DNA from: Streptomyces sp. Root1304
Lineage (GTDB): Bacteria > Actinomycetota > Actinomycetes > Streptomycetales > Streptomycetaceae
Length of the DNA stretch: 64,000 nucleotides
NCBI RefSeq assembly: GCF_001426405.1
Contig: NZ_LMEP01000012.1
Span: 263,948-327,947 of the forward strand
Reading direction: 5' to 3'
The notes under the pieces are model-generated. The model saw only the letters and a program-made list of their open reading frames with translations, was not told where the DNA came from and searched no databases. Of this stretch, positions 49,428 through 56,340 are shown piece after piece. Positions within the stretch are counted from its first letter, which is position 1. Every line of letters starts with the position of its first letter. Position numbers and translations under genes: made by a program.

Positions 49428-50324
49428 ATGACCTCCACCTCCGCCCCCACCTCCACGCCCGCACGCCGCGCGACCACCGCCGGAACGGCGTTCGCCGGTC
49501 CGGCCGTCGCCCTCGCCGCGGCCGTCGCGCTCCTCGCCCCGGCCGCGCCGGCGTACGCGGCGGGCAACGCCGTCCCGACGTACGAGGTGAAGATCAACCT
49601 CACCGCGGCGGCCCTGGACGGCTCCCACAACCCGAGCGCGGCGGTGAAGTCGGCCTTCGGCATCACCGGTTCGGCCAAGACCCGCTCGTACAGCTACTAC
49701 GACACCGACGCGCGGGCACTCGACGCCGAGGGCTGGAGCGTCCGCCTCCGCCACAAGGACGGGTCCTCCTTCGAGGAGACGTACAAGAAGCGCTTCCCCG
49801 TCACCAACGGTGACATCGACGCGGCGCTCAGCACGGCCAACGCGGCCGGCTTCGACAGCGGCGACACCAACTACGACGCCGAGGTCGACTGGGGCTACGC
49901 GAAGCAGACGCTGAGCTTCAGCAACGACAAGAGCCACAGCGCGAGCGGCTACTCGGGCACGACGCTGCCCACGAGCACCACCGGCCGGACCTGGCTCGTC
50001 AACGACATCCCCGGCAAGCTGGCCGACTGGCGCGCCACCGCCTGGGGCACGAACACCCTCAAGGCGTCCCGCGCGCACGGTCCGGTGACCGCGAAGGTGT
50101 ACGGCGGGGCGTGGGGCGCCTCGGACGACGCGAGCATCGAGGTGCTGCCGGTCGTCGGCGCGAGCGGCACGGGGACGGAGTACGTCGTCGAGCTGTCCTT
50201 CAAGACGGACTCCTACGCCGACGCGGCCGACCTGCACGGCGACGCCATCGCACTCGCCGAGGCCAACGGCTGGCTCTTCCACGGGGACATCCTGAAGACG
50301 CAGCTGATCCTCGACCGGTACTAG
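49428..50324 (+). CDS. Secreted CYTH-like domain protein
   Basis: 298-residue exported protein. The signal peptide spans residues 1-44 (hydrophobic GPAVALAAAVALLAPAAPAY, cleavage after AYA). The mature part starts with a CYTH-like pattern: TYEVKINL (short version of ExExK), then SYYDTDARALDAEGWSVRLR and FEETYKKRFPV, ending with VVELSFKTDSYADAADL and KTQLILDRY. CYTH/TTM proteins normally act on triphosphates in the cytoplasm; a secreted member without the full ExExK is unusual, and activity cannot be claimed. ATG 49428. No terminator is visible between it and the phytase-like gene. Confidence 0.75.
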   Translation: MTSTSAPTSTPARRATTAGTAFAGPAVALAAAVALLAPAAPAYAAGNAVPTYEVKINLTAAALDGSHNPSAAVKSAFGITGSAKTRSYSYYDTDARALDAEGWSVRLRHKDGSSFEETYKKRFPVTNGDIDAALSTANAAGFDSGDTNYDAEVDWGYAKQTLSFSNDKSHSASGYSGTTLPTSTTGRTWLVNDIPGKLADWRATAWGTNTLKASRAHGPVTAKVYGGAWGASDDASIEVLPVVGASGTGTEYVVELSFKTDSYADAADLHGDAIALAEANGWLFHGDILKTQLILDRY

Positions 50325-50390
50325 GCCGTTTCGCGGGGCGCGCCGACGGACGCGGGTCCGCGCGCCCTCGACCGCCGGCCGGAGCCGCGC

Positions 50391-50412
50391 GTTCACCCAG
50401 GACTCTCCTTGT
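50391..50412 (+). promoter_or_regulatory. Weak PHO-box-like site upstream of the phytase-like gene
   Basis: GTTCACCCAGG is followed by ACTCTCCTTGT: an 11-bp unit with a perfect first half-site and a poor second (4 of 7 positions). Streptomyces PhoP binds direct repeats of GTTCACC spaced at 11 bp. A further pair GTTCA (50486, 50497) has the same spacing but overlaps the ribosome binding site. Confidence 0.3.
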
Positions 50413-50502
50413 CGTCGTACGGACGACGCCCTTCGTTGTGGCCGGAAATAGACCATGAGGCCGCCTCCACGGGCGACATCCACCTGTTCAAAGGGAGTTC
50501 AG

Positions 50503-51840
50503 ATGAATCCGCGCCTCCTGCGCCGGCCTGCCGTCGTGGTACTGCCCCTCACCGCCGCGCTCGCGATCACGGCGGTCATGGGGACGGCCGAGGCGGAGCC
50601 GGCGCGGCACGGTTCCGCCGCCCGCGTCGTCTCCACCTCCACCCTGCCCGACATCCCGCTGGCCGCCTTCAGCAACCGTCTGCTCCCCGGCACCGTCGAC
50701 GACGACCGGGACGTCGACCTGGGCGGCATCGGCAGCGACCTGTACCCGGCCGGGCGGCGCGGGGAGTACTGGACGGTCACCGACCGCGGCCCCAACGGCC
50801 AGATAGCGGTGGGCAAGGACAAGCGGCGCACCTTCCCGGTCCCCGGCTTCGACCCGGCGATCGTGAAGATCCGCGCGGTCGGCGGCCGGATCCAGGTCCT
50901 GAAGTCCATCCCGCTCACCACCGCGTCCGGCGCGCCCGTCACCGGCCTGCCGAACCAGCCGGGCCGCGACGAGGCCCCGTACAGCTACGACGCCTCGACC
51001 CCGCTCGGGTACAACGCCAACGGCCTCGACACCGAGGGCCTGGTCCGCGACCGGGACGGCAGCTTCTGGCTGGTGGACGAGTACGGGCCCTCGCTCGTGC
51101 ACGTCTCCGCGAAGGGCCGGGTGCTCGCCCGCCACGTGCCCAAGGGCCTGAACCTGACCGGCGCCGACTACCCGGTGATCGAGTCGCTGCCCTCGGTCTT
51201 CCTCAAGCGCAAGGTCAACCGCGGCTTCGAGGGCCTCGCGCTGCTCCCCGGCGGTGATCTGGTGATGGCGCTCCAGAGCCCCCTGCTCAACCCCGACAAG
51301 GCCACCGGCGAGGAGTCCCGCAACACCCGCCTGGTGCGCTTCTCGCCGCGCGAGAACCGGGTCACGGCCGAGTACGCGTACCGCTTCGACACGGTCGGCG
51401 AGGTCGAGCCCGGCCAGACGAAGACCTCCGAGCTGAAGATCTCCTCCGTCGTCGCGCTCGGCGGCGACCGCCTCCTGGTCCAGGAGCGCACCGACAAGTC
51501 CGCCCGCGTCTACGAGGTACGCCTCCGCCGCGACGCCGACATCCTCGGCTCGCCGTGGGACGGCGCGGGGGCCCCGACCCTGGAGCAGCTCGACGACACG
51601 ACGGCGGCGAAGGCCCCGTTCCTGGCCAAGCGCCTGGTGGTCGACCTGAACACCGTCGAGGGCGTCCCCGGCAAGATCGAGGGCATCGCCGTCGAGGGCT
51701 CGTCGACCCTGGTCCTCCTCAACGACAACGACTTCGGCATGACGGACGGCCCGGCGGCCTTCGACGCGAACGGCCGCCTGGTGGACAGCGACGTGGAGAC
51801 GACCCTGGTCCGCGTCCGCCTGGGCCGCCCGCTGCGCTGA
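50503..51840 (+). CDS. Secreted phytase-like/esterase-like protein
   Basis: 445-residue exported protein of the phytase-like family (PF13449, often annotated esterase-like). Signal peptide at residues 1-34 (RRPAVVVLPLTAALAITAVM). The beta-propeller tracts are rich in acidic and aromatic residues (DLGGIGSDLYP, YWTVTDRGPNGQ, FWLVDEYGPSLVHVS, GFEGLALLPGGDL, VQERTDKSARVYEV, GKIEGIAVEGSSTLVLLNDN). ATG 50503 with AAGGGAG upstream. It could hydrolyse phosphate esters outside the cell; a weak PHO-box-like site lies upstream. Confidence 0.85.
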   Translation: MNPRLLRRPAVVVLPLTAALAITAVMGTAEAEPARHGSAARVVSTSTLPDIPLAAFSNRLLPGTVDDDRDVDLGGIGSDLYPAGRRGEYWTVTDRGPNGQIAVGKDKRRTFPVPGFDPAIVKIRAVGGRIQVLKSIPLTTASGAPVTGLPNQPGRDEAPYSYDASTPLGYNANGLDTEGLVRDRDGSFWLVDEYGPSLVHVSAKGRVLARHVPKGLNLTGADYPVIESLPSVFLKRKVNRGFEGLALLPGGDLVMALQSPLLNPDKATGEESRNTRLVRFSPRENRVTAEYAYRFDTVGEVEPGQTKTSELKISSVVALGGDRLLVQERTDKSARVYEVRLRRDADILGSPWDGAGAPTLEQLDDTTAAKAPFLAKRLVVDLNTVEGVPGKIEGIAVEGSSTLVLLNDNDFGMTDGPAAFDANGRLVDSDVETTLVRVRLGRPLR

Positions 51841-52072
51841 CGGAACGAGGGGGCCGAGACGTGCCCGCCGGTCCGCGATGTGTCCCGCCCCGCTCGTGGT
51901 GTGTCCCGGGCCGGGTGGGCGCGTCCCTGGGACGTGGTCCTTCGTCCCTGTCGTGACCTGGGGGATCGTCTTCCGCCCCAGTCCCGGGACGGACGGGACG
52001 CCGTGGGCGGCGGGCGCGTCGGGTGCAGGCTTGCGTCGCTCTCATCGGTGCAACGTTCGAAAGGTTCCCGAC

Positions 52073-52465
52073 ATGCGCAAGCTCCGCCCTGCGAAGGGCC
52101 TCGCGGCGGCCGTCCTGGCCGCGGCCGCGGCCGGCGCCCTGCTGGTCTCCGCGCCGGCCGCCCACGCGGACGACTCGAACTACAAGATCTGCAAGGACGC
52201 GTACGGCACCCGGCTGTCCCCCGGCGGCTACGTCATCCCGGCGGGGAACTACTCGCTGGGCGACTCAGGGCAGTGTGTCGCGGGGCTCCAGGAACTCGTC
52301 GCGCGCTTCGGTCTGACGGACTGGGAGCAGAGCGGCGGCCCCTTCGTGGACGGCCAGTTCGGTGCCCGTACCGACTCGGCGATCCGCCGCTTCCAGAGCA
52401 CCCACAACCTCATCTCGGACGGGATCGTCGGCCCGAGGACCTGGGAGCGGCTGCTCACGGGCTGA
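52073..52465 (+). CDS. Secreted peptidoglycan-binding domain protein 1
   Basis: 130-residue exported protein: signal peptide 1-33 (AAAVLAAAAAGALLVSAPAA), then one PG_binding_1 domain (GQCVAGLQELVARFGL, GQFGARTDSAIRRFQ, GIVGPRTWERLL, about 65-130). Two Cys (CKDAYG, GQCVAG) may form a disulfide. No catalytic domain. It is followed after 53 bp by a paralogue. The gap upstream (51841-52072) shows no gene; it contains GC-rich CCCGGGAC-type palindromes. Confidence 0.88.
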   Translation: MRKLRPAKGLAAAVLAAAAAGALLVSAPAAHADDSNYKICKDAYGTRLSPGGYVIPAGNYSLGDSGQCVAGLQELVARFGLTDWEQSGGPFVDGQFGARTDSAIRRFQSTHNLISDGIVGPRTWERLLTG

Positions 52466-52518
52466 GCCCGCCCGATCGTGCCACCCGTCTCCCCATCTCA
52501 CCCGGAGGACCGAACCAC

Positions 52519-52932
52519 ATGAAGGTGACATCGTCGCGCGTCCGCGGCGCCTGGGCGGGAGCGGTCCTCGTGGCCGCGACCACGCTCCTCGGCGGCCTGG
52601 GGGCCGCCCCCGCGCAGGCCTCCTGGTTCCAGGAACTGCAGCAGTGCAAGAACCTCTACGGCTCCGAGACCTACATGGCCTGGGAGATCCCCACGGTCGT
52701 CCTGGCCAAGGGCTCGACCGGCGTCTGCGTCCGGGAACTCCAGATGGACCTGCTGGAGGTCGGCGCGGTCCGCGGTGAGGACCAGCCCGGCTTCGTCGAC
52801 GGCGTGTTCGGCCCCAAGACGTACAACGCGGTGGTGGCCTTCCAGAACAGCGTCTCGGTCCAGGGCGGCGCGGACGGCGTGGTGGGCCGCTACACCTGGC
52901 ACGCCCTGATCGCGAACGTCTACTTCGAGTAG
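52519..52932 (+). CDS. Secreted peptidoglycan-binding domain protein 2
   Basis: 137-residue exported paralogue of the preceding gene: signal peptide 1-35 (cleavage near AQA), two Cys (QCKNLYG, GVCVREL) and one PG_binding_1 domain (VRELQMDLLEVGAV, GVFGPKTYNAVVAFQ, GVVGRYTWHALI). ATG 52519 with CCGGAGGAC upstream. Probably co-transcribed with protein 1; the two share layout but only moderate identity. Such small wall-binding proteins may be modulators, decoys or markers of sites of wall growth. Confidence 0.87.
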   Translation: MKVTSSRVRGAWAGAVLVAATTLLGGLGAAPAQASWFQELQQCKNLYGSETYMAWEIPTVVLAKGSTGVCVRELQMDLLEVGAVRGEDQPGFVDGVFGPKTYNAVVAFQNSVSVQGGADGVVGRYTWHALIANVYFE

Positions 52933-52934
52933 GG

Positions 52935-52998
52935 TCCCTGCGCCCGACGGCCCCTGCGCTCGACGGTCCCTGCGCCCGACGGCCCCTGCGTCCGACGG
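52935..52998. repeat. 16-bp tandem repeat, four units
   Basis: Four units of YCCCTGCGCYCGACGG start at 52935, 52951, 52967 and 52983. They alternate T/C at the first position and are followed by CCCAGGGGCC. They lie 2 bp after the stop of the second peptidoglycan-binding gene. The remaining gap to 53177 shows no gene. Confidence 0.9.
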
Positions 52999-53177
52999 CC
53001 CAGGGGCCGAACCGGGCGCCGGGGTCGGACGAGCCCGATCCGGTCCCCGCACGGGGTGGGGCCGGACCGGGCTAGCCGAGGACCGCCTCGGGCCCGGGCC
53101 GGAGGCACGGCGGCGCGCGGCCGGGGACGTACGCTGCCCGAGGTCCGTCCGTTCAGCCGCCGACCGGGAGTCCCCGA

Positions 53178-53723
53178 GTGACCTCTCAGCCGTTCCTGTA
53201 CGTCGTCGTCTGCGCCGCCGGCATCGCGGGCGACGCCCACAAGCTGATCACCGCCGCGCAGGCCCAGGGGTGGGCCGTGGGTGTCGTCGCGACTCCGCAG
53301 GGGCTCGGCTTCCTCGACACCGAGGCGATCACCCGGCAGACGGGCCACCCGATCCGGTCCGCGTGGCGCAGCCCCGGCGACCCCCGCCCCTTCCCACCCG
53401 CCGACGCCATCGCCGTCGCGCCCGCCACGTTCAACACCATCAACAAATGGGCAGCGGGCATCGCCGACACCCTGGCCCTGGGCATCCTGTGCGAGGCGTA
53501 CGGGATGGGCGTCCCGACGGTGGTCCTGCCGTGCGTGAACGCCGCCATGGCCGCCCACCCCGCGTACGCCCGGAGCCTGGACCGGCTGCGGGAGATGGGC
53601 GTGCTGGTCGGGTCGTACGAGCCGCACCGGCCGAAGGCGGGCGGGGGAGCGGAGGCCTTCCACTGGGAGGAAGCCCTCGAACTGCTCGGCGGCCGGGCGC
53701 CGGGGCGGTCGACGACCGGCTGA
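53178..53723 (+). CDS. Flavoprotein (HFCD/pantothenoylcysteine-decarboxylase-like)
   Basis: 181-residue flavodoxin-like protein of the HFCD family (PF02441), with the FMN-binding tract APATFNTINKWAAGIADTLA (about 81-100), and PCVNAAMAAHPAYARSLDRL (about 114-133, containing the PxMN-like loop). Members decarboxylate C-terminal cysteine residues or, stand-alone, act on secondary metabolites. GTG 53178 follows CGGGAG. The last codon region is repeated downstream. The substrate is unknown. Confidence 0.85.
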   Translation: MTSQPFLYVVVCAAGIAGDAHKLITAAQAQGWAVGVVATPQGLGFLDTEAITRQTGHPIRSAWRSPGDPRPFPPADAIAVAPATFNTINKWAAGIADTLALGILCEAYGMGVPTVVLPCVNAAMAAHPAYARSLDRLREMGVLVGSYEPHRPKAGGGAEAFHWEEALELLGGRAPGRSTTG

Positions 53724-53765
53724 GGGGTCACCGGCCGAGGGGTCACCGGCCGAGGGGTCCCGGCC
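53722..53765. repeat. 15-bp tandem repeat over the stop of the flavoprotein gene
   Basis: Units GAGGGGTCACCGGCC at 53722-53736 and 53737-53751, with a shortened third at 53752-53765. The stop codon TGA (53721-53723) is part of the array edge. Confidence 0.85.
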
Positions 53766-53809
53766 TCAGGGCCCGGGACCTCCGGCCTGGCGACCTGCGC
53801 CCCGGGAGG

Positions 53810-54070
53810 CTACGACCCCGGGGTCCCCGGCCTCGCGCCCGCGCCCGCGCCCGTGCCCGCGCTTCCCGGCGCCGCAGGCGCGGCGGGTGTGTCGGTGACC
53901 TGGTAGGTCACCTGCGGCTCCGGGGTGCCCTCGGCCTTCATCGCCTTGCCCTCGCTCTTGAGGATGCGCGCGGCCTTGCCCGCGTTCCTGGCCAGCTCCG
54001 GGAGCTTCTTGGCGCCGAGCAGGACGATGACGACGATGAGCAGGATGGCGATCTCGCTGATACCGAACAC
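53810..54070 (-). CDS. tatA: TatA/E family twin-arginine translocase protein
   Basis: 86-residue TatA-type protein: one membrane span (ISEIAILLIVVIVLLGAKKL), the FG hinge, an amphipathic helix (PELARNAGKAARILKSEGK) and a Pro/Ala/Gly-rich tail. GTG 54070 with GGAGAA upstream. TatA forms the protein-conducting oligomer of the Tat system. It stands alone without tatB or tatC and may be a second tatA; Streptomyces export an unusually large number of Tat substrates, such as the GH3 enzyme in this window. Confidence 0.93.
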   Translation of the reverse strand: MFGISEIAILLIVVIVLLGAKKLPELARNAGKAARILKSEGKAMKAEGTPEPQVTYQVTDTPAAPAAPGSAGTGAGAGARPGTPGS

Positions 54071-54253
54071 TGTTCTCCACTCCCTGTGGAATCGGGGCCC
54101 GCGGTGTCGGGGCGGTCAGACGCTGACGCCGAAGCCGGCCGCGATGCCCGCGAGGCCGGAGGCGTGACCCTGGCCGACGGCCCGGAACTTCCACTCCGCC
54201 CCGTGCCGGGATGTCGTCGTCCTTCCGTGCCGTGGCGTCCTGGAGCCTGTAAA

Positions 54254-54269
54254 TCTACAGGGATGTAGA
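54254..54269. promoter_or_regulatory. TCTACA-N4-TGTAGA palindrome, copy 1
   Basis: TCTACAGGGATGTAGA, a 16-bp palindrome with 6-bp arms, followed by AGG. It lies 116 bp upstream of the Cys/His-rich membrane protein gene (54385) and 184 bp upstream of the divergent tatA. It matches copy 2 at 56119 in all 12 arm bases. The rest of the gap 54071-54384 shows no gene. Confidence 0.7.
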
Positions 54270-54384
54270 AGGAGCGGGAAGTGCGGTCCGGAGCAGGGCG
54301 GCACGCCGTCGGCGTACCCCTCTCCGCCACCGGCCCGCCGGTCCTATCCTGGCCTTCCGGTACCGGGGGAAAACTGGGGGAACG

Positions 54385-54750
54385 ATGGACTGGTTCTGGT
54401 GGGTTCTCATCCTGTTCTGGACGGGCGGCTTCGCCTGGGCGGCCGACAACGTGCGCACCGCACTGCGCCACCGGCACGAGCGGAAGATGGAAGTCCTGGA
54501 GGCGGCGAAGCAGGAGCGCCTGGCGCTCGAGGCCGCGCACAGGATGCCGGAGCCGGTCTGCGGCTGCACCCACCATCTCGCGAAGCACGACAAGCAGGGC
54601 CGCTGCCACGAGCGCGTCGAGGTCCCGACGGCCTGGGACGAGACGAAGAAGCCGCTGCGGTACGAGGCGGGGCAGTGCAACTGCCAGCAGTACGTGGGTC
54701 CGCAGCCGCTGTCGCAGGTGTACGCGGAGGACCTGACGGATCTGGCCTGA
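54385..54750 (+). CDS. Membrane-anchored Cys/His-rich protein
   Basis: 121-residue protein of unknown function. One membrane span at the N-terminus (WFWWVLILFWTGGFAWAA), a charged helix (HRHERKMEVLEAAKQERLAL) and a Cys/His cluster: CGCTHHLAKHD (about 59-69), GRCHER (about 72) and CNCQQY (about 98). The pattern C-x-C-x-H-H...C-H...C-x-C looks like a metal site. ATG 54385 follows GGGGGAAC. It is common in Streptomyces. The palindrome 116 bp upstream suggests co-regulation with the Spo0M gene. Confidence 0.75.
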   Translation: MDWFWWVLILFWTGGFAWAADNVRTALRHRHERKMEVLEAAKQERLALEAAHRMPEPVCGCTHHLAKHDKQGRCHERVEVPTAWDETKKPLRYEAGQCNCQQYVGPQPLSQVYAEDLTDLA

Positions 54751-54957
54751 GGGATTCCGGGGCGGGTCGGGGGCCGGGCCCGTATCGGCGCATGTGCGGA
54801 CGTACGGGCTCGGCCGCGCGTGCCACGCGCCGGAGGAGGTCCGGACGGGGGGCGGTCCGGACCGGATGACTCGGCCCGGACCGGCTGAGCCGGCCCCGGA
54901 CCTCCCGCGCGTTCCCCGTCTACGCCGGTGGAGACGTCGTCGGGGCCGAGCGCACGG

Positions 54958-55962
54958 TCACTCCTCGTCGCCGCCCTCGTCCTCTTCTTCCTCGTCCCCT
55001 TCGAAGAAGTCGCCCACCTCGTCGACGACTTCGGCGGCGACCATGCCGCCCACGGCGAGCCCGGCGGCACCGGCCGCGACGGCGGTACCCATGCCGGGGC
55101 CGGAGTGGCCGTGGTCGTGGCTGTGGCTGTGGGACCCGTGGGCGTCATGGGAGTCGTGGGAACCGTAGGAGTCATGGGACCCGTACGAAGCGCGGTGGTC
55201 CACCAACTGCCGCATCCAGGACTCGACGTCCGCGTTCCAGTCGATCCGGTCCACGCCGTGGTGGCTGACGGTGAAGCGGGTGACGGTGTCCTGCCCCTCG
55301 GAGAAGAACCCGCCGCGCTTGTCGGCCTCCAGGACGACCTCCATGCCGGCCGGGCCGGCCAGGAACGTCACCTCGATCTCGTTCACCCGGGACGCGTACT
55401 GGGGTGAGGGCGTGACCTCGATCTCCTGGTAGAAGGGCAGTTGCTGCCCCGTCCCCCGGATGTGCCCGAGTTCGAGATCGGCGGACCGGAAGCCGAATCC
55501 GAGCTGCCCGAGGGCTTCGAGGACCGCTTCCTGGACCGGCAGGGGCCGCACCGCGAGGGGGTCGAGGTCGCCCTTGTCCCGGGCGCCGGAGACGCCGAGT
55601 TCGGTCCGTACGCCCAGGGTGATGCCGAGGCCCTGCCCGTACAGCTCGGTGATCGGGGTCTCCCAGGGCAGGTTCACGCTGAACGGGACGCTGCGCTGCT
55701 CGCCCTCGGCGAGGCGGAAGTCGCCGCCGACGGTGAAACGAGCGAAGACGACCGCCCCCTCGGACTCCCCGTCCTCGTGCTCGGCCTCGACGCGGGCCAC
55801 GAGTTCGAGGGTGATGTGCTCGATCGTGAAGTCGGCGTCGCCGCCCTTCAGATGGACCTGGCCGGTCAGTCCGCCGCCCGGCGTCACCGGGCCGGGGTCG
55901 AGGACCGTGTCCACCGAGGGGGCGCCGACGCCGAGGGATCCGAGCAGCCGCTTGAACACCAT
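54958..55962 (-). CDS. Spo0M family sporulation-control protein
   Basis: 334-residue protein of the Spo0M family (arrestin-like beta-sandwich; in Bacillus a negative modulator of Spo0A-dependent sporulation). N-terminal tracts: VFKRLLGSLGVGAPSVDTVL, HITLELVARVE, VPFSVNLPWETPITE. The C-terminal 80 residues are unusual: a His/Ser/Asp-rich stretch (repeats of GSHDSYGSHDSHD and HSHSHDHGHS), a short hydrophobic Ala/Gly segment, then a run of acidic residues. ATG 55962 with GAAGGAG upstream; GTG 55974 is an alternative. It is preceded by the palindrome 56119-56134. The His-rich part may bind zinc or nickel. Confidence 0.85.
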   Translation of the reverse strand: MVFKRLLGSLGVGAPSVDTVLDPGPVTPGGGLTGQVHLKGGDADFTIEHITLELVARVEAEHEDGESEGAVVFARFTVGGDFRLAEGEQRSVPFSVNLPWETPITELYGQGLGITLGVRTELGVSGARDKGDLDPLAVRPLPVQEAVLEALGQLGFGFRSADLELGHIRGTGQQLPFYQEIEVTPSPQYASRVNEIEVTFLAGPAGMEVVLEADKRGGFFSEGQDTVTRFTVSHHGVDRIDWNADVESWMRQLVDHRASYGSHDSYGSHDSHDAHGSHSHSHDHGHSGPGMGTAVAAGAAGLAVGGMVAAEVVDEVGDFFEGDEEEEDEGGDEE

Positions 55963-56118
55963 CGTGGCGTTCACTCCTTCTTGCGTACGTGTTGCTTCCG
56001 GGGCCGCCGCCGGCGTACCGGCGCGGCGTGCTGTGACGTACCGGACGCACGGGAAGTCCCGGACGCGTCCGGGCCGTTCGAGGAGAGGAAGCCCTCCCGG
56101 GCCGCCCCACCTCGTGTC

Positions 56119-56134
56119 TCTACATCACTGTAGA
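56119..56134. promoter_or_regulatory. TCTACA-N4-TGTAGA palindrome, copy 2
   Basis: TCTACATCACTGTAGA, identical in both 6-bp arms to copy 1 at 54254, and also followed by AG. It lies 157 bp upstream of the Spo0M gene on the minus strand and 207 bp upstream of the molybdoenzyme gene on the plus strand. The rest of the 378-bp gap 55963-56340 has no convincing gene. Confidence 0.7.
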
Positions 56135-56340
56135 AGAATAGGGGGGGTGGGACGCCCCGACGGAATCCCGTCCGTCGCTCCCTCGCCCGCCCCCCGGCCT
56201 CGTCGACGAGATTGGGCGGGAGGTCATGGGGGAAGTCTCTGCCCCGCGGACCGTCGACCGGCCGGCCGACCTTCCATCGACCGTTGTCGTCCGACTGCCG
56301 CCGGAGAGCGGCGGAGCTTCAGGGATGGAGTTGGTGCACG

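Noticed and set aside
47544..50324. 926-codon frame including the CYTH-like gene
   Set aside because: The signal peptide and real start are at 49428; the upstream part is a shadow of DUF2079 in another frame.
52935..52998. CRISPR-like array
   Set aside because: Units are contiguous 16-bp repeats without unique spacers and there are no cas genes.
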